Below the pieces are notes generated by a model. The model ran no database searches and was not told where the DNA came from. It worked only from the letters and a program-made list of their open reading frames with translations. A program made the translations under genes and the position numbers. Positions 6,034 through 12,986 of a stretch of DNA of 17,469 nucleotides are shown here, piece by piece. Source of the DNA: Patescibacteria group bacterium (lineage in GTDB: Bacteria; Patescibacteriota; Minisyncoccia; CAIUEV01; JAHKAQ01); contig JAHKAQ010000090.1 in the NCBI GenBank assembly GCA_018825765.1, positions 1 to 17,469 on the forward strand, given 5' to 3'. The stretch's first letter is position 1; the number at the start of each line of letters is the position of its first letter.

Positions 6034-6056
6034 TTTATATTCTTTTCATAATTATT

Positions 6057-6065
6057 TGCTATACT
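6057..6065 (+). promoter_or_regulatory. Extended -10 promoter of the exonuclease/HIT pair
   Basis: TGCTATACT is an extended -10 about 36 bp before the start codon at 6102. No good -35 lies at 16-18 bp spacing (ATATTC region), which fits an extended -10 promoter. The MITE copy B ends at 6033, so it borders the region where polymerase would bind. Confidence 0.5.
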
Positions 6066-6101
6066 AAAAATACCAAAAAATTAACAAACCAAACCTATCC
6101 T

Positions 6102-6818
6102 ATGCCCAGCTTAGTTTTTGACATCGAAACTATCGGCGAAGACTATCAGAAAATGGATAAAGAAACCAAACAAGCCCTTACCTATTGGATTGAACGCGAA
6201 TCAATGTCTGAAACCGAATACAAAAAAAACGTCGATCGCGTCAAAGAACGCTTGGGACTGTCTCCTTTAACCGGTCAGATAGTTTCTATCGCTATCTATA
6301 ATCCTGACACCCAAAAAGGCGCCGTTTATTTCCAGGCCCCGGGCAAGAAGATAAGAAATCCGAAAAAAAGAAACATTGAATTTGTCGCGGCCGATGAAAA
6401 AACCATTCTTAAAAATTTTTGGACCGCGGCCGAAAAATACGATGAATTTGTCACCTATAACGGCCAATCTTTTGACGTCCCCTTTATAATTATTCGCTCG
6501 GCCGTAAATCGAGTAAAACCCACCAAAAACATCATGAGCAACCGTTATTACCGGAGTCAGGATCTAAAAGCGAAACACGTGGATCTCATGGACCAGATGA
6601 CTTTTTATGGCGCGGTTTATTCTAAGCCAAAATTACAGCTGGTCTGCCGGGCTTTTGGCGTAAAAAGCCCCAAAGATCAGGGCATCTCCGGCAACGACGT
6701 GGGAAAACTTTTCCAAAAAGGCTATTATTTGGAAATCGCCAAATATAATATGCGCGATGTTATTGCCACGGCCCGGCTGTATAAGATATGGAGAGAATAT
6801 TTTAAATTTGAATATTAG
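6102..6818 (+). CDS. Predicted 3'-5' exonuclease, DnaQ/PolB-exonuclease-like (RNase H fold)
   Basis: The three exonuclease motifs are visible. Exo I is FDIET (Asp7, Glu9). Exo II is VTYNGQSFDVPF (117-128, Asp125). Exo III is YNMRD (215-219, the YxxxD form with Asp219). HVDLMDQMTFYG (159-170) matches the segment between II and III in stand-alone PolB-type exonuclease proteins (DNA_pol_B_exo2 type). All metal-binding acids are kept, so it should be active on DNA or RNA 3' ends; the substrate cannot be read from sequence. The 238 residues form a single domain with no polymerase part. It is followed 2 nt later by the HIT gene, probably in one operon. Confidence 0.85.
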   Translation: MPSLVFDIETIGEDYQKMDKETKQALTYWIERESMSETEYKKNVDRVKERLGLSPLTGQIVSIAIYNPDTQKGAVYFQAPGKKIRNPKKRNIEFVAADEKTILKNFWTAAEKYDEFVTYNGQSFDVPFIIIRSAVNRVKPTKNIMSNRYYRSQDLKAKHVDLMDQMTFYGAVYSKPKLQLVCRAFGVKSPKDQGISGNDVGKLFQKGYYLEIAKYNMRDVIATARLYKIWREYFKFEY

Positions 6819-6820
6819 CC

Positions 6821-7267
6821 ATGGACTGCGTCTTTTGTAAAATCGCTCAAAACAAACTGCCCAGCTATAAAATCTGGGAAGACAAAAATCACCTGGCTTT
6901 TCTTGGTATTTTCCCCAACACCCCGGGCATGTGTGTTGTGATCCCCAAAAAACACTCTTCCGGCTACGCGTTCTCCCTAAAACCTAAAAAATTAGCCGCC
7001 CTCATCTCCGCCGCCCAAAAAACCGCCCGGCTTTTAGATAAAAAACTAGGTCTGGAACGTACGGCCATGATCATGGAAGGCACTCAAATCGATCACGCCC
7101 ATCTCAAACTCTATCCGCTCTGGAGCTATAAAAAATCAAAAAACCAAACCTTCCCGTCTTACCAGCCCGCATTTTTCAAAAAATACCAGGGCTGGCTCAC
7201 TTCCAAAGAAGGACCGCAAGCCACCCCAAAAGAGCTTCAAAAAATATATCGAAAGATTATCAATTAG
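6821..7267 (+). CDS. HIT-family nucleotide-binding protein with a divergent histidine triad
   Basis: The N-terminus is classic for HIT proteins (MDCVFCKIAQNKLPSYKIWE). The central PNTPGMCVVIPKKH (32-45) and the C-terminal triad region QIDHAHLKLYPLW (89-101) also match. The expected H-x-H-x-H is here H92-A-H94-L-K96: the catalytic middle His94 is present, but the third His is Lys. GalT-type relatives carry Gln there, so activity is not excluded, and a nucleotidyl hydrolase or transferase role remains likely. There is a 45-residue tail after the triad. The start is 2 nt after the exonuclease stop. The stop codon overlaps that of the convergent gene (7264-7267). Confidence 0.88.
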   Translation: MDCVFCKIAQNKLPSYKIWEDKNHLAFLGIFPNTPGMCVVIPKKHSSGYAFSLKPKKLAALISAAQKTARLLDKKLGLERTAMIMEGTQIDHAHLKLYPLWSYKKSKNQTFPSYQPAFFKKYQGWLTSKEGPQATPKELQKIYRKIIN

Positions 7268-8208
7268 ACCCGCTCCGCGATTACCTGTTTTCTCCGAACA
7301 TCCAGCATCCCGGTTTTTGTCAGCAGGTTAAATATGATAGCAACCACAATAATAAGCGGCAGGCGGATAATCCATCCAGCCGCTTTTAAAGTAATGAACA
7401 TTCCAGCCGCGACCCAAAAAGAAGAAACATGCCCCTGATTTATATTTTTATTTACCTTGAATCTCTGCTCCAGCCATTTATTCAAAAGTTTATTATAAAC
7501 AATTGACATTTTTTCATCCCCTGAAACCGCGACTCCCCATTGTTCACTAAGCGCTACTCTTTGGCTGTCAATGAGATTTTTAGGAATTTCCGCGCCATCA
7601 TTGTATTCTCCCGCTTCTTTAAGCTCATTTTTCAGCGATTCACTGGCTTTTTCATCCGCGGTCATATTCCAGTCCCGCGCGATCCATCTGCCTCCCAATA
7701 CCTTGTCTCCTATCTTGAAAATCGTTTCCGTCGTTTGTTCTGAAACCGCCGGGTCTAATTCTATGGGCTCTTTGTTAAGGTCATGTTTTTTCTGGGTCCA
7801 AAAAAAATAAGTTGCCCCCATCACCAGACAAAGCCCGGTGGTTACGAAAGAATAACCTACTGGAATAATCTGCCCGGCTCTCATCTGAATCGCGTTTCGC
7901 TTATAGCTTTTAATCCTTAACATTCCTGTGTAAAAAACCGCCGTGGCGCCTAAAACAACCAGACCCAAATGCCAGTTAAACAAAAACAAACAGGGCGGCA
8001 AAACACTGATAAGAAATGTGCCTGTGGCGTATCTTATTGAGATAAGGGTTAAAATTAAAATAAACACCAGCCAGCCGGCAAAAAAGAGCAAAAAATATAC
8101 CCAGCGATTACTGTCATTTTCCAGATAATCATATAAAGACCACCAGCCAGCTAAAGCCATAAATACCGAAAGGCCGCCTAAAACTATCGATCCAATGCGG
8201 TTTCTCAT
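7264..8208 (-). CDS. Unidentified multi-pass membrane protein
   Basis: I do not recognise this 314-residue protein. Hydrophobic segments lie at about 5-26, 36-58, 62-78, 80-97 and 116-137. A polar domain of about 120 residues (140-260) with no cysteines follows, and two more segments lie near 266-282 and 284-300 before a basic tail. The polar domain contains KVLGGRWIARDWNMTADEK and RVALSEQWGVAVSG and is probably outside the cytoplasm. It stands alone: its stop overlaps the HIT stop and it is divergent from rarA, so neighbours give no clue. No signal peptidase or catalytic motif is visible. Confidence 0.75.
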   Translation of the reverse strand: MRNRIGSIVLGGLSVFMALAGWWSLYDYLENDSNRWVYFLLFFAGWLVFILILTLISIRYATGTFLISVLPPCLFLFNWHLGLVVLGATAVFYTGMLRIKSYKRNAIQMRAGQIIPVGYSFVTTGLCLVMGATYFFWTQKKHDLNKEPIELDPAVSEQTTETIFKIGDKVLGGRWIARDWNMTADEKASESLKNELKEAGEYNDGAEIPKNLIDSQRVALSEQWGVAVSGDEKMSIVYNKLLNKWLEQRFKVNKNINQGHVSSFWVAAGMFITLKAAGWIIRLPLIIVVAIIFNLLTKTGMLDVRRKQVIAERV

Positions 8209-8309
8209 TATTTTTGTTTTATAAATTTGTTCAAAAAATAACCGTCGCGGTTCGCTAGTTCTCCTGTCTTTCCCTTAGCCTGCTGGGCCTCAACTTTCCT
8301 TCTCGAACC

Positions 8310-8318
8310 TGTTACACT
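8310..8318 (+). promoter_or_regulatory. Extended -10 of rarA; transcript probably leaderless
   Basis: TGTTACACT ends 6 bp before the rarA ATG at 8325. Transcription normally begins 6-7 bp after the -10, so the start codon would be at or next to the first transcribed base. There is no Shine-Dalgarno. No convincing -35 is seen. Confidence 0.45.
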
Positions 8319-8324
8319 AAAACC

Positions 8325-9539
8325 ATGACTCATTCTATCAAACCAAAAACAAGACGCCAAATCACTGTCCGTCCCTGGGCCGATCAGCTTCGACCCAAAG
8401 AAATATCTGATCTTATCGGACAGGAAGAATTATTAAACAAAGATAGATTCTTAGCTCAAGCCGTAGAACTGGATAATATTCCTTCCATGATTCTCTGGGG
8501 TCCGCCCGGTTCAGGTAAAACCAGTTTAGCCAGTGTTATCGCCAAAGCCACTCATAAAGAGTTTGTTAATTTTTCCGCCGCCACTTCAGGCGTGGGAGAA
8601 GTAAGAAAAATTATCAGCCGCGCTCAAGAACTTTTAAAAAAAAATCAGGCCACCATTCTTTTTATCGATGAAATTCACCGCTTTAATAAAAAACAGCAGG
8701 ATATTCTTCTGCCTTACGTTGAAAAAGGCACAGTAACTTTAATCGGCGCCACCACGGAAAACCCCAGCTTCGAGGTGAATTCTGCTCTTCTTTCCCGCAC
8801 CCGCGTTTTTGTCCTAAAAAGACTCGCTCCGGCCGCTATAAGAAAAATCCTGCAAAACGCCGTCAAACAATTTAAACCCGGCCGCAAAATCTCCCGGCCC
8901 TTGCTGAATCTCATCGCTTATCTTTCAAACGGCGACGCCCGAACCGCCATCAATACCCTGGAGCTTGCCATAAAAAGCAAAAAGCCAATCAACAGAGACC
9001 TTATAAAAGAAATTTTTCAAAAAAGCCACCTGTTTTACGACAAAAACGGCGAAGAACATTTCAATATCATTTCCGCCCTGCATAAATCCATGCGCGGCGG
9101 TGATGCTGACGCCGCGCTTTATTGGCTGGCCCGCATGCTTGAAGGCGGGGAAGACCCTTTATATATCGCCCGCCGACTGGTGCGTTTCGCTTCCGAAGAT
9201 ATTGGTCTGGCCAATAACAGCGCCTTAATGCTCGCGATCTCAACTTATCAGGCCTGTCATTTTTTAGGCCTGCCCGAATGCGACGTTCATTTAGCTCATT
9301 GCGCGGCTTATCTGGCTAAATCTAAAAAAAGCGTTTCCGCCTACAAAGCCATGCATCAAGCCAGACAAGACGCTAAAAAATACGGCAGCCTGCCCGTGCC
9401 CCTGCATATAAGAAACGCTCCCACCAGACTCATGAAAGACTTAAAATATGGGCAGGGCTATAAATATTCGCCCCGCTATAATTGGAAAGAAAAGCAGCGG
9501 TATTTCCCTGAAGAGCTAAAAGATAAAAAATATTTTTAA
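8325..9539 (+). CDS. rarA: RarA/MgsA family AAA+ ATPase (replication-associated recombination protein A)
   Basis: RarA acts at stalled replication forks and single-strand gaps. Walker A is GPPGSGKTS (59-67), Walker B is LFIDEIHRF (112-120), sensor 1 is GATTENPSFE (141-150), and the arginine-finger region SRTRVF is at 157-162. The MgsA C-terminal part has ALHKSMRGGDADAALYWLAR, then GGEDPLYIARRLVRFASEDIGL. Residues 20-32 (DQLRPKEISDLIG) match the usual start region. At 404 residues it is near full length (E. coli about 447). It leads a plus-strand run with pcm 3 nt and rmuC about 650 nt downstream, consistent with a DNA-maintenance and repair operon. Confidence 0.95.
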   Translation: MTHSIKPKTRRQITVRPWADQLRPKEISDLIGQEELLNKDRFLAQAVELDNIPSMILWGPPGSGKTSLASVIAKATHKEFVNFSAATSGVGEVRKIISRAQELLKKNQATILFIDEIHRFNKKQQDILLPYVEKGTVTLIGATTENPSFEVNSALLSRTRVFVLKRLAPAAIRKILQNAVKQFKPGRKISRPLLNLIAYLSNGDARTAINTLELAIKSKKPINRDLIKEIFQKSHLFYDKNGEEHFNIISALHKSMRGGDADAALYWLARMLEGGEDPLYIARRLVRFASEDIGLANNSALMLAISTYQACHFLGLPECDVHLAHCAAYLAKSKKSVSAYKAMHQARQDAKKYGSLPVPLHIRNAPTRLMKDLKYGQGYKYSPRYNWKEKQRYFPEELKDKKYF

Positions 9540-9542
9540 TGT

Positions 9543-10172
9543 ATGTCTCCCGGTTCTCTTGACTCTCTTTACGAACATTTAAGGTCAAGCCAGGTTCTTA
9601 AAACAAAATCCATTAAGCGGGCTTTTTTAGAAAACGACCGGGCTGATTTCGTTCCCCTGGAACTCCTGGCCCTTGCCTACGCCGACAGGCCCCTGCCTAT
9701 TTTCCAGGGTCAGACAATCTCCCAGCCCGCCACGGTTGTGATTATGCTTGAACTTTTAAAGGTCAAAACCGGTCAGACAGTTCTGGATATTGGTTCCGGT
9801 TCCGGCTGGACAAGCGCCCTGCTGGCCCATATCGTCGGCCCCAAAGGCCAGGTCATCGCCACGGAAATAAATCCGCGCCTGGCCGCTTTCGCGAACAAAA
9901 ATTTAAAAAAATTTCCCTATAAAAACATCTCTTTATATAATAAAGACTATCAGGATATTTTGGCTAATATTCCTTATCCTGATAGAATCTTAAGCAGTGC
10001 CGCCTTTAGCCGCGCGCCCGACGTAAAAGAATTAACCAAAAAACTTAAAGCCCCGGGCCGTTTTGTTTTCCCGACAGACGAGCACGATCTTCGCCTGATA
10101 AAAAAAATGCCCTCAGGCAAAACCCGAAAAAAAATCATTCCCGGCTTCGCCTTTGTGCCCATCGTGCATTAA
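9543..10172 (+). CDS. pcm: Protein-L-isoaspartate O-methyltransferase
   Basis: Pcm methylates damaged isoaspartyl residues to start their repair, using S-adenosylmethionine. The substrate loop LPIFQGQTISQPATVV is at about 51-66. SAM motif I is VLDIGSGSGWTSALLAHI (81-98), followed by GQVIATEINP with the acidic ribose-binding residue. The C-terminus FAFVPIV matches the FVPLV end of the E. coli enzyme, so the 209 residues are full length. The segment corresponding to the usual IIVTAAPPEIP is changed to ILSSAAFSRAP, and the GDG motif before it is absent, so it is a divergent member. It starts 3 nt after rarA and is probably translationally coupled to it. Confidence 0.85.
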   Translation: MSPGSLDSLYEHLRSSQVLKTKSIKRAFLENDRADFVPLELLALAYADRPLPIFQGQTISQPATVVIMLELLKVKTGQTVLDIGSGSGWTSALLAHIVGPKGQVIATEINPRLAAFANKNLKKFPYKNISLYNKDYQDILANIPYPDRILSSAAFSRAPDVKELTKKLKAPGRFVFPTDEHDLRLIKKMPSGKTRKKIIPGFAFVPIVH

Positions 10173-10194
10173 CCTATATTTTAAACCAATTTCT

Positions 10195-11304
10195 ATGAAC
10201 CTTTTTGTTTTAATTATTCTTGTCGCCGTCGGCTTCGTGATTCTTCTTTTTTTCATCAACGCCAAATTCCAGGAATTAAAAAAATCCGCGAGCCAAAACC
10301 AGGAGCAAAAAATAATGCTTTCGCTGATCAGCGAACTTCGCCGTGAAGTTCATGATTCTTCGGGCAAGAGCCGCCGCGAAACCCAGGAAAAACTGGATCG
10401 AATTACTGACAGCCTGAATCGCGGCCTGACTCATTCTTCCCGGTCTATTGAACGCCAGTTTCGGCAAAGCCAAGCTCTAATCAAAGAAACCGTCCAAAAA
10501 ATTTCCGCTTTTGAGCAAACCAATAAAAAGATCGCCGGTTTCGCCGGCCAGCTTCAAAGCCTGGAAAATATTTTGAAAAATCCAAAACAGCGCGGCGTGC
10601 TCGGAGAATATTATTTGGAAACTATGTTAAAAAATGTTTTTGAACCTGGGCAGTATAAGATGCAATATAAGTTTAAAAACGGCGCCATAGTTGATGCCGC
10701 TATTTTTTATCAGAAAAAGATCCTGCCGGTTGATTCTAAATTCTCCATGGAAAATTATAATAAAATGATTCAGGAGCAGGATCCGGACAGAAAAAAGAAC
10801 CTGGCCCGCCAGCTCATTTCAGACATTAAAAAAAGAATCATCGAAACCTCGAAATATATCCGCCCCAAAGAAGATACCTTTGATTTCGCCTTTATGTTCA
10901 TCCCTTCTGAAGGCCTTTTTTATGACCTGCTTACCGCTGAAGTAGGAGCCTTGCGCGAACTGTCAACCAATATCATTGAATTCGCCTTGAAAAAAAATGT
11001 TATTCCGGTTTCTCCCAGTTCTTTCTACGCTTATCTCCAGACCATTCTTCACGGCCTGCGCGCGGTTGAAATGAAAGAATCCGTAACCGTTATTTTAAAA
11101 AAAGTCAGCTCGCTTGATAAGCACTTAAAAGTCTATGAAGCGTATTTTTCCAAACTCGGCGGTCATCTTGGAACCGCGGTTAGCGCCTACAATAAAACCT
11201 CCAAAGAATTTGCCAAAATTGATAAAGATATATACCGTATTACCGAAGGAAAAAATCGTGATAATTTAAAAACCACGGAACTAGAAAAACCCGAGCTGGA
11301 ATAA
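10195..11304 (+). CDS. rmuC: RmuC-family DNA recombination protein
   Basis: I start at the ATG at 10195 (369 residues). An earlier in-frame TTG at 10153 would overlap pcm and add a non-conserved stretch. One membrane segment (2-21) precedes a long coiled coil (about 25-125) and the RmuC domain. That domain shows NPKQRGVLGEYYLETML (129-145), KNGAIVDAAIFYQKKILPVD (about 162-181) with DSKF, and FMFIPSEGLFYDLL. Glu138, Asp167 and DSK (180-182) fit a PD-(D/E)xK-type nuclease core, as predicted for the family. RmuC limits recombination at inverted repeats in E. coli, which is of interest given the palindromic elements nearby. Confidence 0.92.
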   Translation: MNLFVLIILVAVGFVILLFFINAKFQELKKSASQNQEQKIMLSLISELRREVHDSSGKSRRETQEKLDRITDSLNRGLTHSSRSIERQFRQSQALIKETVQKISAFEQTNKKIAGFAGQLQSLENILKNPKQRGVLGEYYLETMLKNVFEPGQYKMQYKFKNGAIVDAAIFYQKKILPVDSKFSMENYNKMIQEQDPDRKKNLARQLISDIKKRIIETSKYIRPKEDTFDFAFMFIPSEGLFYDLLTAEVGALRELSTNIIEFALKKNVIPVSPSSFYAYLQTILHGLRAVEMKESVTVILKKVSSLDKHLKVYEAYFSKLGGHLGTAVSAYNKTSKEFAKIDKDIYRITEGKNRDNLKTTELEKPELE

Positions 11305-11338
11305 TAATTCTCTAATAGCCGGACTACCCAATGTTTAT

Positions 11339-11422
11339 GCCGATGTGGTGAAACTGGTAGACACGCGACACTCAAAATGTCGTGGGCTTCGGCCCATGTC
11401 GGTTCGAGTCCGACCATCGGCA
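11339..11422 (+). tRNA. tRNA-Leu (anticodon CAA)
   Basis: The acceptor is GCCGAUG/CAUCGGC with A73. The anticodon stem CGACA/UGUCG surrounds loop CUCAAAA, giving anticodon CAA for UUG codons. A long variable arm (UGGGC-UUCG-GCCCA) marks a class II tRNA, and the T arm is GUCGG-UUCGAGU-CCGAC. CCA is not encoded. It begins 34 bp after the rmuC stop and may be co-transcribed with it. Confidence 0.95.
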
Positions 11423-11437
11423 CTGCCTCCCGGGCTA

Positions 11438-11467
11438 TTGCGTAAATTCCGGCATTAGTGTTAGAAT
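11438..11467 (+). promoter_or_regulatory. Probable promoter of the HU gene
   Basis: TTGCGT (11438-11443) and TAGAAT (11462-11467) are 18 bp apart. The transcript would begin near 11474 and carry the long hairpin at 11510-11563 in a leader of about 120 nt. Confidence 0.45.
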
Positions 11468-11509
11468 GTTGCAATCCGAATTTGAATCTTTAAAATCTTT
11501 ATATAACAG

Positions 11510-11563
11510 GCAGGACTTGCGCGTCTGACTCTCCAGCGCGAGCGTCAGAAGCGCAAGTCCTGC
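11510..11563. repeat. Long palindromic hairpin in the HU leader
   Basis: GCAGGACTTGCGC (11510-11522) pairs perfectly with 11551-11563 over 13 bp. Inside, TCTGAC (11524-11529) pairs with GTCAGA (11544-11549), and a short CTC/GAG stem closes the loop. No T tract follows, so it is not an intrinsic terminator. It ends 31 bp before the HU start codon. It could be a REP-like mobile palindrome, an mRNA-stability or translational control stem, or a protein-binding site. No second copy is seen in this window. Confidence 0.7.
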
Positions 11564-11594
11564 GTAGGTTCATTTAATAATTAACCAAACAAAA

Positions 11595-11864
11595 ATGAAC
11601 AAAGGCGAATTGGTTGAAGCTGTTGCCAAAAAAGTTAAAATGCCTAAAGCACAGATTCAACGCGTCCTCGACGAAACCCTGGGGACAGTTAAAAAGAACA
11701 TGAAAACTAAAAAGGTTCAGCTCATCGGTTTTGGCACCTTTGAGTCAGTGCGCAGAAAAAAAAGACAAGGTGTTAACCCTGCTACGGGTAAGAAAATAAC
11801 TATTCCCGCCAAGCGTGTTCCTAAATTCCGGCCCGGACAAGCCATGAAAGACGCGGTAAAGTAA
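11595..11864 (+). CDS. hup: HU-family histone-like DNA-binding protein
   Basis: At 89 residues it has the standard HU length. MNKGELVEAVAKK forms the dimerisation helices, QLIGFGTFESVRRKKRQGVN (42-61) is the core of the family signature, PATGKKITIPAKRVPKF follows as the DNA-bending arm with its conserved proline, and RPGQAMKDAVK ends the protein. It bends and compacts DNA as a dimer. It has its own promoter, long leader hairpin and a strong terminator, so it is a single-gene unit. Confidence 0.96.
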   Translation: MNKGELVEAVAKKVKMPKAQIQRVLDETLGTVKKNMKTKKVQLIGFGTFESVRRKKRQGVNPATGKKITIPAKRVPKFRPGQAMKDAVK

Positions 11865-11880
11865 AGCCCGAAAAATCTTT

Positions 11881-11914
11881 AAACACCCTCCTGCCAAGGA
11901 GGGTGTTTTGTGTT
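11881..11914 (+). terminator. Intrinsic terminator of the HU gene
   Basis: AAACACCCTCCT (11881-11892) pairs perfectly with 11897-11908 around a GCCA loop, followed by TTGTGTTTT. It is a textbook Rho-independent terminator 16 bp after the stop codon. Confidence 0.9.
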
Positions 11915-11934
11915 TTAATCCCTTTTTCCTTCCG

Positions 11935-11964
11935 TTGGACTTTATCGGTAAAATGCGCTAAATT
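11935..11964 (+). promoter_or_regulatory. Probable promoter of the beta-helix/receiver pair
   Basis: TTGGAC (11935-11940) and TAAATT (11959-11964) are 18 bp apart, just downstream of the HU terminator and about 38 bp before the ATG at 12003. Confidence 0.45.
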
Positions 11965-12002
11965 AAAATTATTAAACAAATTAACTCGTCTAAAAATTGC
12001 CC

Positions 12003-12971
12003 ATGAAATTAAAACCCGGAATAAAAAAAGAGAAATTAATCCTCGGTTCAGCCGCGGTCTTTTTATTTTCCCTGGCCGCAACTTTAAACGTGCAAGCCGC
12101 TGAATATAATCTTTATGTTGACGACTCCAACACTACCGGCACCGAAGACGGAACCAGCGATCATCCCTACAATACTATCACCGAAGCTCTTAACGCCGCC
12201 CAAGCCGGCAACACTATTTTTATAAACAACGGAACCTATTCTGAAAACATCGAGGTGCCAAGAGAGGTTGAGCTCTACGGAGAAAATAGAAGCAATGTCG
12301 TAATTGACGGCGGAAATGGCGACGACCAGGGCATTACCGTAAAATTAAATCACAAAACTAAATTAAAAAAGCTCACTATTCAAGGAGGCTATACTGGCGT
12401 AAAGGTTCCTGAAAAAGCCGGCGTAACTCTTAATAAAGTTACCATAAAAGATGCGAAAAATGATGGCGTTATTTTGGAAGGTAGCGGCGCCACCAGAAAG
12501 AATGATAAATACGAAAGAGAATTCAAAGACTGCGACATTGAAGATAACGGCGCCCGCGGCATGCATATCTATAAAAGCCGGGTCGTGATCGATGATTCCG
12601 AGGTAACCGACAACGAAGAGGAGGGAGTAGATCTAAGGAAAGGAGTCAAAGCCACCATTAAAGGCTCCACCATTAAAGGAAACGATGAAGGAAACATTGA
12701 ATTCAAAATTGACAAAGTAAGTCTTAAAATCAAAAATAATAAAATTTCAAACGCCGGTTCAAGCGGTCTTGCCGCTCAATCTTACCAGGGAATAGGCGGG
12801 AAAATATTTATTACTGATAACAAAATAAAAAACAATAAAAAATACGGTTTGCGCTGCGCCGTCGAACATAAAAAACCTCGCGGCGGCGGTTGGGGCAGTA
12901 AAATTTTCCTTTCAGGAAACAGTTTTTCTAGCAACAAAAAAGGCAATATTTCTCCAGTCTGCGGTTTCTAA
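12003..12971 (+). CDS. Secreted right-handed parallel beta-helix repeat protein
   Basis: With the ATG at 12003 (322 residues) the protein starts with a lysine-rich end, a hydrophobic core (LILGSAAVFLFSLAATL) and a likely signal peptidase site after NVQA. The mature part opens with the pectate-lyase-like/DUF1565 entry motif YVDDSNTTGTEDGTSDHPYN, then TITEALNAAQAGNTIFINNG. Repeating short strands follow in beta-helix style: KLTIQGGYTGV, KVTIKDAKNDGV, CDIEDNGARGM, SEVTDNEEEGV, STIKGNDEGN and NKIKNNKKYGL. Lyase catalytic residues cannot be identified, so it may be a surface-binding protein rather than an enzyme. An in-frame TTG two codons earlier is a less likely start. It is followed after 15 nt by a receiver-domain gene. 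Confidence 0.85.
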   Translation: MKLKPGIKKEKLILGSAAVFLFSLAATLNVQAAEYNLYVDDSNTTGTEDGTSDHPYNTITEALNAAQAGNTIFINNGTYSENIEVPREVELYGENRSNVVIDGGNGDDQGITVKLNHKTKLKKLTIQGGYTGVKVPEKAGVTLNKVTIKDAKNDGVILEGSGATRKNDKYEREFKDCDIEDNGARGMHIYKSRVVIDDSEVTDNEEEGVDLRKGVKATIKGSTIKGNDEGNIEFKIDKVSLKIKNNKISNAGSSGLAAQSYQGIGGKIFITDNKIKNNKKYGLRCAVEHKKPRGGGWGSKIFLSGNSFSSNKKGNISPVCGF

Positions 12972-12986
12972 ATCTCTCATAAAACA

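Noticed and set aside
5371..6038. Composite transposon carrying DUF5320 between two inverted MITEs
   Set aside because: Each element has its own different 5-bp duplication, so they inserted independently; there is no duplication around the whole unit.
10153..10194. Earlier TTG start for rmuC
   Set aside because: It would add a non-family stretch overlapping pcm; the ATG at 10195 starts directly at the membrane anchor.
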